64,000 nucleotides of DNA, taken from JBGVSA01 sp041807905. GTDB lineage: Bacteria > Pseudomonadota > Gammaproteobacteria > Burkholderiales > Rhodocyclaceae. Of this stretch, positions 17,235 to 27,845 are shown one piece after another (position 1 is the first letter of the stretch; each line of letters opens with the position of its first letter). The position numbers and the translations under genes were made by a program. Location: assembly GCF_041807905.1 (NCBI RefSeq), contig NZ_JBGVSA010000014.1, positions 1 through 64,000 on the forward strand. Direction: 5' to 3'. A model generated the notes under the pieces. It saw only the letters and a program-made list of their open reading frames with translations. It searched no databases and was not told the origin of the DNA.

Positions 17235-18407
17235 ATGCGCACCCTGCTGTGGTTGCTGGCCCTGTTCGCCGTCGCCTCGGGTCTTGCCGTCGCCGCGCGC
17301 TACAACACCTCGTACGCGCTGTTCGTATGGCCGCCGTATCGCCTGCAGATTTCGATGAACCTGCTGGTGTTGCTGTGGGTCGCGGCTTTCGCCGTCATGT
17401 ACGGGCTGATCCGCTTCATTTCGCGCACGCTGGCATTGCCGACCGCCGTAGCGGCATTCCGCGCGGCGAAACAACGCGAACGTGCCGCCGCAGCACTGCG
17501 AGCCGCCGAACGCCTGTTCATGGAAGGCCGCTTCGGGCAGGCTTATCGCAACGCCGAGCAAGCGTTCGAAGGCGGCGAGTCACGCGGCTTGTCCGCGCTG
17601 ATGGCCGCCCGGTCGGCGCATGCCATGCGCGAGCCGACGCGCCGCCGCCAATGGATGGACAAGGCCAGCGCCTATGACGCGGACATTCGCGCGGCGCGCC
17701 TCATGCTCGAAGCCGAGTTCGCCATCGCCGACCGCCGCTTCGATGAAGCCGTCATGCATCTCGAAACACTGCGTGCCGGCGGCCAGCGCCACATCGCAGC
17801 ATTGCGGCTCGCGCTGCAGGCCGAACAGGCGCGCGGACGCTGGGAAGAGGTCGCCCGGCTGGCTCGCCAATTGCGCAAGTACCACGCCCTGACCGCCGAG
17901 CAGGCTGCGCCATTGCTGCGCCGCGCGCTGCTCGAGCAACTGCGCGACGCCGACGGCGACCTGCAGAACATGCAGCGCGTGTGGGCCGGCATCCCGGAAG
18001 AAGAACGCCGCGACATCGGTTTCCTGTGCCGCGCGGTACCGCATCTGATTGGCGCCGGCGCCGACCGCGACGCGGCCGTGGCCATCGAAGAAGCCCTGCG
18101 CCGCGACTGGGAGCCGGAACTCGCCGTTCTCTACGGTCGTTGCAGATCGGCCGAATTGCGCGACCAGCTCGCCACCGCCGAAGGCTGGCTCAAGCAACAT
18201 CCGGATGACGCCGGCCTGCTGCTCACGCTGGGTCGTCTGTGTCTGCGCGGGCAACTTTGGGGCAAGGCGCAGAGCTATTTCGAAGCATCGCTCTCCGTCT
18301 CACCCAGCCGCGCCGCGCACCTTGAACTCGCGCGCCTCGCCGAGCAACTCGGTCGCGTCACCGAAGCGCAGCAGCACTTCCGCACCGCCGCCGAACTGGG
18401 CGCCTGA
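17235..18407 (+). CDS. hemY: HemY-like protoheme biosynthesis protein, TPR-containing
   Basis: A 390-residue inner-membrane protein with two N-terminal helices (about 1-21 and 40-60), the conserved YNTSYALFVWPPYRLQISMNLL segment between them, and a C-terminal array of TPR-like helices (about 85-390). This is the proteobacterial HemY, not the Bacillus oxidase of the same name; it is implicated in late heme synthesis, probably as a scaffold. Last gene of the operon and followed by a terminator. Confidence 0.9.
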   Translation: MRTLLWLLALFAVASGLAVAARYNTSYALFVWPPYRLQISMNLLVLLWVAAFAVMYGLIRFISRTLALPTAVAAFRAAKQRERAAAALRAAERLFMEGRFGQAYRNAEQAFEGGESRGLSALMAARSAHAMREPTRRRQWMDKASAYDADIRAARLMLEAEFAIADRRFDEAVMHLETLRAGGQRHIAALRLALQAEQARGRWEEVARLARQLRKYHALTAEQAAPLLRRALLEQLRDADGDLQNMQRVWAGIPEEERRDIGFLCRAVPHLIGAGADRDAAVAIEEALRRDWEPELAVLYGRCRSAELRDQLATAEGWLKQHPDDAGLLLTLGRLCLRGQLWGKAQSYFEASLSVSPSRAAHLELARLAEQLGRVTEAQQHFRTAAELGA

Positions 18408-18429
18408 GCCACCGTTGTCGTGCAAGAAG

Positions 18430-18460
18430 AAAGGGCGCCTTGGCGCCCTTTTCCTTGTTT
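18430..18460 (+). terminator. Rho-independent terminator of the hem operon
   Basis: A 9-bp stem AAGGGCGCC / GGCGCCCTT with a 2-nt spacer starts 23 nt after the hemY stop and is followed by TTTCCTTGTTTG. It separates the plus-strand hem operon from the minus-strand vanZ-like gene. Confidence 0.85.
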
Positions 18461-18496
18461 GTCATCGATCGCGCCCTGCATCGATGTTGCCCACAC

Positions 18497-19564
18497 TCAC
18501 CGCATTGCGCGGCGCGAAGCCAGCGCTCCCTGCGCGGTCAGATAGGCCAGCGCAAAGAACGGCCAGGAACTCGCGGCGACGGTGGTAAGGCCGTGGAAAT
18601 TGAGAAAATTGCCTTGCTGGATGAGGCTGAGGTTGTCCCAGTCGAACGGGTTCTCGGGCGCCAGATTGACCAACGCCGTGGCGCATAGCAGCGACACGCT
18701 CGCCAGGGTGTGTTGCGCCCAGTTCGGCAGACGCCACGTGAGCGCCAGCAATGCGAACCCTACAGCAATCCCGCGCAGAGCGCCCGGACTGGCCCATTCG
18801 AGTGGCACGGGCGGACGGACGAATGCCGAAGTCGCAATCATCTTCACGCACAAACCGATGGCGAAGACGACGGCCAGCACGCCCATCGCCGGCTCACGCA
18901 TGGTGCGCCTGACGACAAGTCCGACGGCCAATATCTGCGTTGCGACCACGGCCGCTTCAAGCACCACGTAGCGCTTGACCGAGAACGCCAGCGGCGCAGG
19001 CAGGTTGAAGATCGGCCGCAGATCGCCGTTGCCGAACAGGATGTTGCTCGGCTCCAGCAGGGTCAGCCACCACAGCGCGATGAGCACCATGCCCAGCTCA
19101 CCGATGTGCCCGCGATGGAAACGCCGCTGACGCCAGCGCTCCAGCGCACCATGCTCATCGAATACGCGCCCCCAGCGCACGCCCATCACGGCGCCGATGA
19201 ATGCGCCGAGCGTATTACTGAGAAGATCGATGTTGGAGGCGACTCGCGTTGGCAGGTAGTTCTGCACTGCCTCGATGCACAAGCTGAACAGGCCGCACGC
19301 GAGGGTGACGATGAGCACCGCGCGCCAACCGCGTTGGTGCTGGCGCAGCGCGGAGGAAAAAACGAATCCAAGCGGGATGTAGCCGAGCACGTTGAAGATC
19401 GTGTCGGTCCAGGTAAACCAGCGCGGCCAGGGCAGCGTCAGGAATACGAACGGACTGGTCCCGATGTCGCGCCAGCCCGTGAACGGGAAGAGACAGGCAT
19501 ACACCGTGAGCAGCGCGTAAGCGACAGTCAGATGGGCCGGTAGTCTTCCCGTGCGAATCGACAT
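18497..19564 (-). CDS. VanZ family membrane protein
   Basis: A 355-residue multi-pass inner-membrane protein. The N-terminal 140 residues form the VanZ-like domain (DTIFNVLGYIPLGFVFSSAL, then a long helix and IEAVQNYLPTRVASNIDLLSNTLGAFIGA in two pieces), and further helices follow to about residue 345. It is longer than the classic VanZ of the vancomycin-resistance cluster and there is no reason to predict antibiotic resistance here. Six base pairs separate it from the upstream symporter gene on the same strand. Confidence 0.85.
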   Translation of the reverse strand: MSIRTGRLPAHLTVAYALLTVYACLFPFTGWRDIGTSPFVFLTLPWPRWFTWTDTIFNVLGYIPLGFVFSSALRQHQRGWRAVLIVTLACGLFSLCIEAVQNYLPTRVASNIDLLSNTLGAFIGAVMGVRWGRVFDEHGALERWRQRRFHRGHIGELGMVLIALWWLTLLEPSNILFGNGDLRPIFNLPAPLAFSVKRYVVLEAAVVATQILAVGLVVRRTMREPAMGVLAVVFAIGLCVKMIATSAFVRPPVPLEWASPGALRGIAVGFALLALTWRLPNWAQHTLASVSLLCATALVNLAPENPFDWDNLSLIQQGNFLNFHGLTTVAASSWPFFALAYLTAQGALASRRAMR

Positions 19565-19570
19565 CCGTCC

Positions 19571-21082
19571 CTAGGCTCCGCCCTTGCCTTCTGCAGCCAC
19601 CTGCGGCGACGAAGCGTGCAAGGCATGGTGAATCACGTGACCAGGTACCGGAATCGGTGGCGTCCTGACCTTTTGCGGCAGTAGCGAGAACACGATGAAA
19701 CTCACCAACGACACGAGAAAGCCGACAAAGTGCGGAAGCCATACCTCAGTCCACGCGGGTGCGGTCATTTCGAGGGTGACCCAACTGACGAGGCCAAGAA
19801 CCATCGAGACGACGGCGCCCTGCGTCGTCGAACGCTTCCAGTACACCCCCAGCGCCAGCGGCACGAAGGCCGCCACCAGCGTGACCTTGTAGGCGTTTTC
19901 GACCAGGCCGTAGATCGACAGCGTGGTGCTCATGGCGATGTAGGTCACCACCGTCGTGAATACCAGCACCACCCCCTGCATCCAGCGCAGGAAGCGCTTG
20001 TCCGTCATGTCCGGCCACTTGCGCACCAGGATCGGACGCAGCAGGTTTTCGGCGAAGGTCACGGAGGGCGCCAGCAGCGTGGCCGAAGCGCAGCTCTTGA
20101 TCGCCGATAGCAGCGCGCCGAAGAACATCACCTGCGCGAACAGCGGCGCCTTCTCCAGCAGCAGCTTGGGCAGGATCAGTTGCGAATCGGTATCGATGTA
20201 CTTGGCAACCAGGTCGGGCGCGATGAGCGTCGCGCAATAGGCCAGGAACATCGGAATGAAGGTGAAGCAGAAGTACAGGATCGCGCCCAGCACGGTGGCG
20301 CGCACGGCGATGTTCTCATTGGCCGAGGACTGCACGCGCTGGAATACGTCCTGTTGCGGAACCGAGCCGAACATCATCGTCACCAGCGTGCCGGCAAACA
20401 GCACGATGGCATTGAGGTTGAAGTCCGGCCAGAAATTGAACTTGCCCGCCGCGTGCGCATGCTCCACCACGGTCACCACGCCACCGGCCATGTTGCCCAC
20501 ATCCCAACCCAGATACACCAGGCCGACGACGATCACGATCATCTGGATGAAATCGGTGATGGCCACCGACCACATGCCGCCAAACAGCGTGTAGATGAGC
20601 ACCGAGGCCGAACCCAGCGCCATGCCGAGCTCCTGCGACACCGCCCCGTCGGACAGCACGAAGAACACCAGCCCGAGCGCCTTGATCTGCGCCGCCACCC
20701 AGCCCAGGTACGAAATGACGATGCACATCGTCGTGATGGCTTCGACCGTACGGCCAAAGCGCAAGCGATAGTAATCGCCCACGGTCAGCAGATTGAGCCG
20801 GTACAGCGGCTTGGCGAAGAACAGGCCGACGATCACCAGGCACAGCGACGAGCCGAACGGGTCGGCCACGACACCGCCCAGGCCGTCCTGCAGGAAAGTG
20901 GCCGGAATGCCGAGCACGGCTTCGGAGCCGAACCAGGTGGCGAACACCGTCGCCACCACGATGTGGAATGGCAGGGCACGGCTGGCGACCGCGAAATCCT
21001 TGGTGTCATGGACGCGCAGCGCGGCGTAGAGGCCGATGGCGATCGATACCAGCCAGTAAATGATGACAAAAGTCAAAAGCAT
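19571..21082 (-). CDS. Sodium:solute symporter (SSS family)
   Basis: Secondary transporter predicted to use the sodium gradient to import a solute; the substrate cannot be read from the sequence. The protein is about 503 residues with some 13 membrane helices, and shows SSS features including FATWFGSEAVLGIPATF, the PLYRLNLLTVGDYYRLRFG segment and FGSVPQQDVFQRVQSS. The ATG at 21082 (MLLTFVIIYWLV) is preferred; an ATG at 21166 in the same frame would add 28 residues. The downstream VanZ gene is likely cotranscribed. Confidence 0.88.
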   Translation of the reverse strand: MLLTFVIIYWLVSIAIGLYAALRVHDTKDFAVASRALPFHIVVATVFATWFGSEAVLGIPATFLQDGLGGVVADPFGSSLCLVIVGLFFAKPLYRLNLLTVGDYYRLRFGRTVEAITTMCIVISYLGWVAAQIKALGLVFFVLSDGAVSQELGMALGSASVLIYTLFGGMWSVAITDFIQMIVIVVGLVYLGWDVGNMAGGVVTVVEHAHAAGKFNFWPDFNLNAIVLFAGTLVTMMFGSVPQQDVFQRVQSSANENIAVRATVLGAILYFCFTFIPMFLAYCATLIAPDLVAKYIDTDSQLILPKLLLEKAPLFAQVMFFGALLSAIKSCASATLLAPSVTFAENLLRPILVRKWPDMTDKRFLRWMQGVVLVFTTVVTYIAMSTTLSIYGLVENAYKVTLVAAFVPLALGVYWKRSTTQGAVVSMVLGLVSWVTLEMTAPAWTEVWLPHFVGFLVSLVSFIVFSLLPQKVRTPPIPVPGHVIHHALHASSPQVAAEGKGGA

Positions 21083-21265
21083 GATGAGTGCAGGCGCAAG
21101 GCTCGAAAAAGGCCCTCCCCGGGCCCCGTACCCAAGCAATTTTCGGGCACGCGATTGTATCGCCAACGGACTGAAGCGGGGGGTCTGCCGTCGTATTGCC
21201 AGCAGGCCGGCAGGCCTGCGGCAGAGCGGATGCCGGCGGAGTCACCCTGTGGCGACGCGTGGGCG

Positions 21266-21547
21266 TCAGTGCTTGAGTTCGCGAAGCAGTTCGGCGCTGC
21301 GTTTCTGGAGGCCCTTATAGGACTTCTCCCATTCGTCGTTGCGAGGCTGTACAGCAACGAATTGGCGCACCAGCACCAGCAAGCGGTCCATCTCCGCCTG
21401 CAATTCTGCGTGCCGCTTCTCGAGCTGGTCGTACTCCTCTGCGTAAACAAAGCTGACTTTGCGGTCCTGACAGATCCCGACGCAATTCTGTGGACCGTCG
21501 ATCCGGCCACAGCCAATGCATTGCCAAGCTTGCATGTGTTCAACCAT
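21266..21547 (-). CDS. Small conserved protein with CxxC...CxxxC motif
   Basis: A 93-residue protein with four cysteines near the N terminus (C10, C13, C22, C26) arranged like a small metal site, followed by a charged helical region (about 35-93) that probably forms a coiled coil. The function is unknown. An AAGGA sequence 8 nt upstream supports the ATG at 21547. It lies between the symporter and DUF255 genes on the same strand. Confidence 0.75.
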   Translation of the reverse strand: MVEHMQAWQCIGCGRIDGPQNCVGICQDRKVSFVYAEEYDQLEKRHAELQAEMDRLLVLVRQFVAVQPRNDEWEKSYKGLQKRSAELLRELKH

Positions 21548-21603
21548 AGGATTTTTCCTTCAGCGCTTGCGGGGGCCGGTCATTCTAAGGTCAGCGAAAA
21601 CCA

Positions 21604-23634
21604 TCAAGCCGAAGCGCGACCTTTATCAAGCGTTTCCATGAGACACGTCAGATCGCTGATGGGCGCAAGGCAAGTATTTGCGCGGCATACCCATGCGGCC
21701 GATGGGGTCATCGGCTTGTCGAGCGCGGCCGGTAGGCTGTCCCCCTGCGGCGCTACGATCAGCGCATCCGGTTGCGCACGGGCCACCAGCGCGGCATGCC
21801 ACGCCTTTGCCTGCTCACCACGCAAAATGACGATGGCGGGCGGTGCGGTGTATTCATCCAGCGCCGCAAGGAGACTGCTGTAACCGGCGGGATTCGCCTC
21901 CATCGCCGGGTAGAAAAGAGCGAGCGTGCGCGCGGCGGCGTCCACATAGCGCGAATCGCCCACCAGATGACCGTATCGCTGGAGCGCCCGCGCCGCCGCG
22001 CCATTTCCGGCCGGCATGGCGCTGTCATGGGCAGGCTTTGGGCGCAGGATCAGTTGCTCATGATCGTGGCGCGTGAAGTGGAATCCGCCCTGCTGCGTGT
22101 CTTCGAACTCGGCGAGCAAGGCGTCGGCCAAGCGCCCCGCAAACAGCAGATCGTCCACGCGAAAGCCTGCCTGCAACAATTCCAGCGCGGCGCCGAGCAG
22201 ATAGGCATGGTCGTCCAGATAGGCATTGAGTTGCGCCCGCCCGTTGCGCCACGTCGCCAGCAGGCGATCCTCAAGCCATAGTTCGCGGCGCACGAAATCC
22301 ATCGCCCGCCGCGCGGAATCGAGCCACCCAAGCTCGTTCAACACCCCCGCGGCATGTGCCATGCCGGCAATCATCAAACCATTCCAGCTCGCCAGGATCT
22401 TGTCGTCCTGCAGGGGTGCGGTGCGCGTACGACGATGGGCCAGCAAGCACGCCCGAGCCTCGTCGATCCTTGCCTGCGCGTCGCGTTCGCTTATGCCGTG
22501 CCGCGCAGCCAGATCGGTGACGGACCGTGCGACGCGCAGGTGCCATGCGTGCGCTTCAAAATTCGGTCGCTCGTCGAGCCCGAAATGCTCGAAGACGAGA
22601 TCGCGCGAAACAGGGTCTTCGATGAGCGCCGCGACCTCGTCGCGCTGCCACACGTAGTAGCGCCCCTCCTCGCCCTCGGAATCCGCGTCGAGCGCCGAAT
22701 AGTAACCGCCCAGGGGCGATTGCATATCTGCCATGATCCAGCGCGCGGTCTCGCTCGCCACCCGCCGGTAGAGCCCGTCGCCCGTCATCGCCCACGCATC
22801 GGCATAGAGCCCGATCAGCAGGCCGTTGTCATAGAGCATCTTTTCGAAGTGCGGAATCTCCCAGCGCGCGTCGACGCTGTAGCGGCAGAAGCCGCCGGCG
22901 AGCTGGTCATACAGGCCGCCTTCGGCCATCCGTCGCAAGGTGAACAGAAAGGCATGACGGGCCTGCGCGTCGCCAGCAATGGCCGCGTCGCGCAGCAATA
23001 CGAGATCGGTCGGATGGGGAAACTTGGGAGCGTCCCCGAAGCCGCCATAACGGGCGTCGAAGTTGACCAACAACGAGCGGACCGCATTGGCGATCGGCAA
23101 AGCATCCATCGCCCCGGCCACCTCGCCGTGCGGCAGCAAACGCTGCAACGCCGCCCGCATGCTTTCGTTCTGCGAGGAAATGGCGTCGCGCTGTTCGTGA
23201 TACGCGGCCGCCACACGTTCGAGCAGGTCGACGAATGCGGGCAATCCGTGGCGTGCTTCGCGCGGGAAGTACGTGCCGCTGAAGAACGGCGTGCCGTCCG
23301 GCGACAGGAACATCGTGAGCGGCCAACCGCCCCCGCGCTGGGCCAGCATCTGGTGTGCGGACTGATAGATCTGATCGAGGTCCGGGCGCTCCTCTCGATC
23401 GACCTTGATGTTCACGAACAGCGCGTTCATCAGCGCCGCCGTGCCTTCGTCTTCGAAGGACTCGTGCGCCATGACGTGGCACCAGTGGCAGGCGGAATAA
23501 CCGATCGACAACAGGATCGGCTTGTCGCGTGCGCGGGCAGCGGCCAGCGCAGCCTCGCCCCACGGCCACCAGTCGACCGGGTTCGCCGCATGTTGAAGCA
23601 GGTAGGGGGAGGTTTCAGCGGCGAGTCGGTTCAT
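21604..23634 (-). CDS. DUF255 / YyaL-type thioredoxin-domain protein
   Basis: A 676-residue cytoplasmic protein with an N-terminal thioredoxin-like domain (DUF255) carrying a CxxC-like centre in SACHWCHVMAHESF (C49, C52), followed by an (alpha/alpha)6 glycosidase-like barrel (about 180-600). The family includes mammalian SPATA20 and has been suggested to modify or epimerise nucleoside sugars, but the reaction is not settled. The ATG at 23634 starts with the conserved MNRLAAETSPYLLQHAANPV. Confidence 0.9.
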   Translation of the reverse strand: MNRLAAETSPYLLQHAANPVDWWPWGEAALAAARARDKPILLSIGYSACHWCHVMAHESFEDEGTAALMNALFVNIKVDREERPDLDQIYQSAHQMLAQRGGGWPLTMFLSPDGTPFFSGTYFPREARHGLPAFVDLLERVAAAYHEQRDAISSQNESMRAALQRLLPHGEVAGAMDALPIANAVRSLLVNFDARYGGFGDAPKFPHPTDLVLLRDAAIAGDAQARHAFLFTLRRMAEGGLYDQLAGGFCRYSVDARWEIPHFEKMLYDNGLLIGLYADAWAMTGDGLYRRVASETARWIMADMQSPLGGYYSALDADSEGEEGRYYVWQRDEVAALIEDPVSRDLVFEHFGLDERPNFEAHAWHLRVARSVTDLAARHGISERDAQARIDEARACLLAHRRTRTAPLQDDKILASWNGLMIAGMAHAAGVLNELGWLDSARRAMDFVRRELWLEDRLLATWRNGRAQLNAYLDDHAYLLGAALELLQAGFRVDDLLFAGRLADALLAEFEDTQQGGFHFTRHDHEQLILRPKPAHDSAMPAGNGAAARALQRYGHLVGDSRYVDAAARTLALFYPAMEANPAGYSSLLAALDEYTAPPAIVILRGEQAKAWHAALVARAQPDALIVAPQGDSLPAALDKPMTPSAAWVCRANTCLAPISDLTCLMETLDKGRASA

Positions 23635-23747
23635 GGGAGCCCTCGTGCGACGCACGGCTTGCGGATTTCCGCAGGATCCGTTCCTGCTTGGAACGCGCAA
23701 CGCGACGAGGATTCCCGCCGCAACGGGCAGGTTCGCCGGGCGAAGAG

Positions 23748-24182
23748 CTACTCCCGCGTCAGGACACGTTCGGCGAGTCGGCGATGAACAGCATGCGTGG
23801 CGTGCGGCAACAGGCCGGCAAGGTCATCGAGTTCGAATCGATCGGGATCGATGGCCAGCCCGCTGGCAAAGGAAATCTGCACGCAGCCCGGACGCAGGCG
23901 GGCCATGCCAAGCAGCATCAGCATGGGCAACGGATTGCCGATGCGCGGCGCGCTGCCGCGCAGGCTGTCCTGCGACAGTATGAAGAACGGTTGCGGCGTG
24001 CTGTGGTGGCGCACGGTCCAGATACGTTCGCGCGTATCCACCCGGGTGACGAACTGCGTGACTTCGCTCCAGCACGCCACGACGCGCTCGGCCACCGCCA
24101 CCAGTTCCGGCCATGGCACGCTGCCGCGCCACATGAAGGTTTCAAGACCCTGGGTCATCGCAAGACGGATCGTTCTTTGCAT
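23748..24182 (-). CDS. Hypothetical protein, function unknown
   Basis: A 144-residue soluble protein with no signal peptide, membrane segment or motif I recognise. The composition is normal for a real gene and an AGGAG sequence lies 8 nt upstream of the ATG. That Shine-Dalgarno is part of a small perfect stem-loop (see 24186-24203). It lies between pyrF and the DUF255 gene on the same strand. Confidence 0.7.
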   Translation of the reverse strand: MQRTIRLAMTQGLETFMWRGSVPWPELVAVAERVVACWSEVTQFVTRVDTRERIWTVRHHSTPQPFFILSQDSLRGSAPRIGNPLPMLMLLGMARLRPGCVQISFASGLAIDPDRFELDDLAGLLPHATHAVHRRLAERVLTRE

Positions 24183-24185
24183 TCG

Positions 24186-24203
24186 GGGCTCCTGGCGGAG
24201 CCC
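24186..24203 (-). promoter_or_regulatory. Stem-loop covering the ribosome binding site of the 23748-24182 gene
   Basis: On the minus strand a 7-bp perfect stem GGGCTCC / GGAGCCC with a 4-nt loop occurs directly before the gene, and the 3' arm contains the AGGAG Shine-Dalgarno. Folding would hide the ribosome binding site. This could tune translation or be an accident of GC-rich sequence. Confidence 0.4.
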
Positions 24204-24278
24204 GGGAATGCAATTAACGGCGGAGACAGCAGGACCTGAAGCGCCGCACGGCGCGCGTAACAGTGCGCAACAGTTCGG

Positions 24279-25094
24279 TCAGCGGAAGCGATTGATGTCG
24301 TCGCGCGTGGCCGTGGCGACCCTGCGCGCGGCGGCGGCAAAGTCTTCGCCGCTGCTGGCGAACAGGATCGCGCGGGAAGAGTTGATCATCAGTCCGGTAC
24401 CCGCGCCCGTGCGGCCCGCCTTGACGGTCGCCTCAACGTCGCCGCCCTGCGCACCCACCCCCGGGACCAGTAGCGGCATATCGCCAATGAGCGAACGAAC
24501 CTGCGCCAGTTCCTGCGGGAATGTCGCGCCTACCACCAACGAACATTGACCGTTGGCGTTCCACTTTTCCGCCACCATCGCAGCAACGTATTCATAGAGC
24601 TTGCGGCCGCCCGCCAACTCCAGTGCCTGCAGATCCGAGCCGCCGCCATTGCTGGTGCGACACAGAACGATCACTCCGCGGTCGGTGTATTCGAGATACG
24701 GCTGCACGGAATCGAAACCCATGTACGGATTGACCGTCAGCGCGTCGGCCTGAAAACGTTCAAATGCTTCGCGCGCGTATTGCGTGGCCGTGGCGCCGAT
24801 GTCGCCGCGCTTGGCGTCGAGGATCACCGGGATATCCGGATACGTACGATGGATATACGCCATCAACGTCTGCAACTGGTCTTCCGCCGCCGCGCTGGCG
24901 AAGTAGGCGATCTGCGGCTTGAAGGCGCAGACCAGGTCTGCCGTGGCGTCGACGATTTCCTTGCAGAACTGGTAGATGCCATCCGGCAGCCCGCGCAGGT
25001 GTTCGGGCAAGCGGGTCTGGTCCGGGTCGAGGCCGACGCACAGCAGCGAATTATTGCGTTGCCAGGCCTGGGCAAGCCGTTCAGTGAAGTTCAT
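24279..25094 (-). CDS. pyrF: Orotidine 5'-phosphate decarboxylase (subfamily 2)
   Basis: Converts OMP to UMP, the last step of de novo pyrimidine synthesis. At 271 residues it belongs to the longer PyrF type 2 group also found in mycobacteria and many betaproteobacteria. The catalytic lysine and aspartate are in LDAKRGDIGATA (K95, D98), and the CVGLDPD and VNPYMGFDSVQPY segments are conserved. Confidence 0.95.
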   Translation of the reverse strand: MNFTERLAQAWQRNNSLLCVGLDPDQTRLPEHLRGLPDGIYQFCKEIVDATADLVCAFKPQIAYFASAAAEDQLQTLMAYIHRTYPDIPVILDAKRGDIGATATQYAREAFERFQADALTVNPYMGFDSVQPYLEYTDRGVIVLCRTSNGGGSDLQALELAGGRKLYEYVAAMVAEKWNANGQCSLVVGATFPQELAQVRSLIGDMPLLVPGVGAQGGDVEATVKAGRTGAGTGLMINSSRAILFASSGEDFAAAARRVATATRDDINRFR

Positions 25095-25164
25095 GGTGCG
25101 TCCTTTGTACGTCGAATATCGTCGAGGCGGTCAGTCCGAGATGTTACCGGCAGGCGCGGCAACA

Positions 25165-27339
<2,175 letters not shown>

Positions 27340-27465
27340 GACGCACGTAAATTCACAGTTTTTGTATTTTATTCAATCAGTTGCGCGCGCTTTATGAAGT
27401 GTTTTACGCGCGAATGAGGGCAAACCATTGGTCCGTCGTCCATTCAGCCATTGTGCACGGAAGCC

Positions 27466-27474
27466 TGTGGATAA
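27466..27474 (-). promoter_or_regulatory. DnaA box (perfect TTATCCACA)
   Basis: The 9-mer on the minus strand is TTATCCACA, the strongest consensus DnaA-binding box. It is 127 bp upstream of the priA start codon, in an AT-rich gap. A single 9-mer can occur by chance, so function is unproven. Confidence 0.45.
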
Positions 27475-27645
27475 AATTGTGAGTAGTGAGCCGCCACAGT
27501 CGCTGCCTGAACACGCTTGCGCACGGCAAGCAATTCGTGATAGCACCCAGCACTCCTGGTATTTTCCTTAATTTTCAATAGCTTAAAGCGGGTCATCGAA
27601 ACGTCTTATGTGTAACCAAGAACTGACTCACGAAAGAGTCGGACT

Positions 27646-27654
27646 TGTGCATAA
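27646..27654 (-). promoter_or_regulatory. DnaA-box-like site (TTATGCACA)
   Basis: On the minus strand this reads TTATGCACA, which matches the relaxed DnaA consensus TTWTNCACA. It has the same orientation as the perfect box 180 bp away. Confidence 0.35.
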
Positions 27655-27780
27655 GTAACAGGAGAATCGAACGACCCCAACCTGTTTCATGCAAATTGCA
27701 TGCTCTGAAAAGCCTTGCCAGACCGGGCTTTACGGCATGGGAGGCTTTAAAAATGTGTCACAGTGTGTCGTCACATGCAT

Positions 27781-27805
27781 ACGTCCCCAAAAAAGCAGGG
27801 GACGT
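27781..27805 (-). terminator. Stem-loop downstream of hemE
   Basis: An 8-bp perfect stem ACGTCCCC / GGGGACGT with a 9-nt loop lies about 40 nt after the hemE stop codon on the minus strand. There is no T-tract after the stem, only a run of T in the loop, so it is at best a weak or factor-assisted terminator. Confidence 0.4.
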
Positions 27806-27845
27806 CCACCGTATTGCTACAAAAGAACGTGAACGCCCCTTGCTG

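Larger units (their letters stand above)
27340..27845. other. Gene-free AT-rich intergenic region between priA and hemE
   Basis: The only gap over 300 bp in the window. It is clearly more AT-rich than its surroundings, especially 27350-27400 and 27555-27600. It holds two DnaA-box-like sites, a 15-nt palindrome CATGCAAATTGCATG (27688-27702) and a stem-loop (27781-27805). A 68-codon plus-strand frame at 27645 has no ribosome binding site at the right distance and no protein-like pattern. The priA promoter must lie here, but I could not identify it with confidence. Confidence 0.7.

Noticed and set aside
18497..19564. Vancomycin/teicoplanin resistance gene
   Set aside because: VanZ-like domains are widespread in Gram-negative bacteria with no resistance role, and no other van gene is present.
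20180..21883. 567-codon plus-strand frame
   Set aside because: Antisense to the sodium:solute symporter and the small Cys gene; rich in His, Gln and Arg as antisense frames usually are.
22354..23787. 477-codon plus-strand frame
   Set aside because: Antisense to the DUF255 gene.
27340..27845. Chromosome origin oriC
   Set aside because: Only two DnaA-like boxes and no dnaA, dnaN, rpmH, parAB or gidA nearby; evidence too thin.
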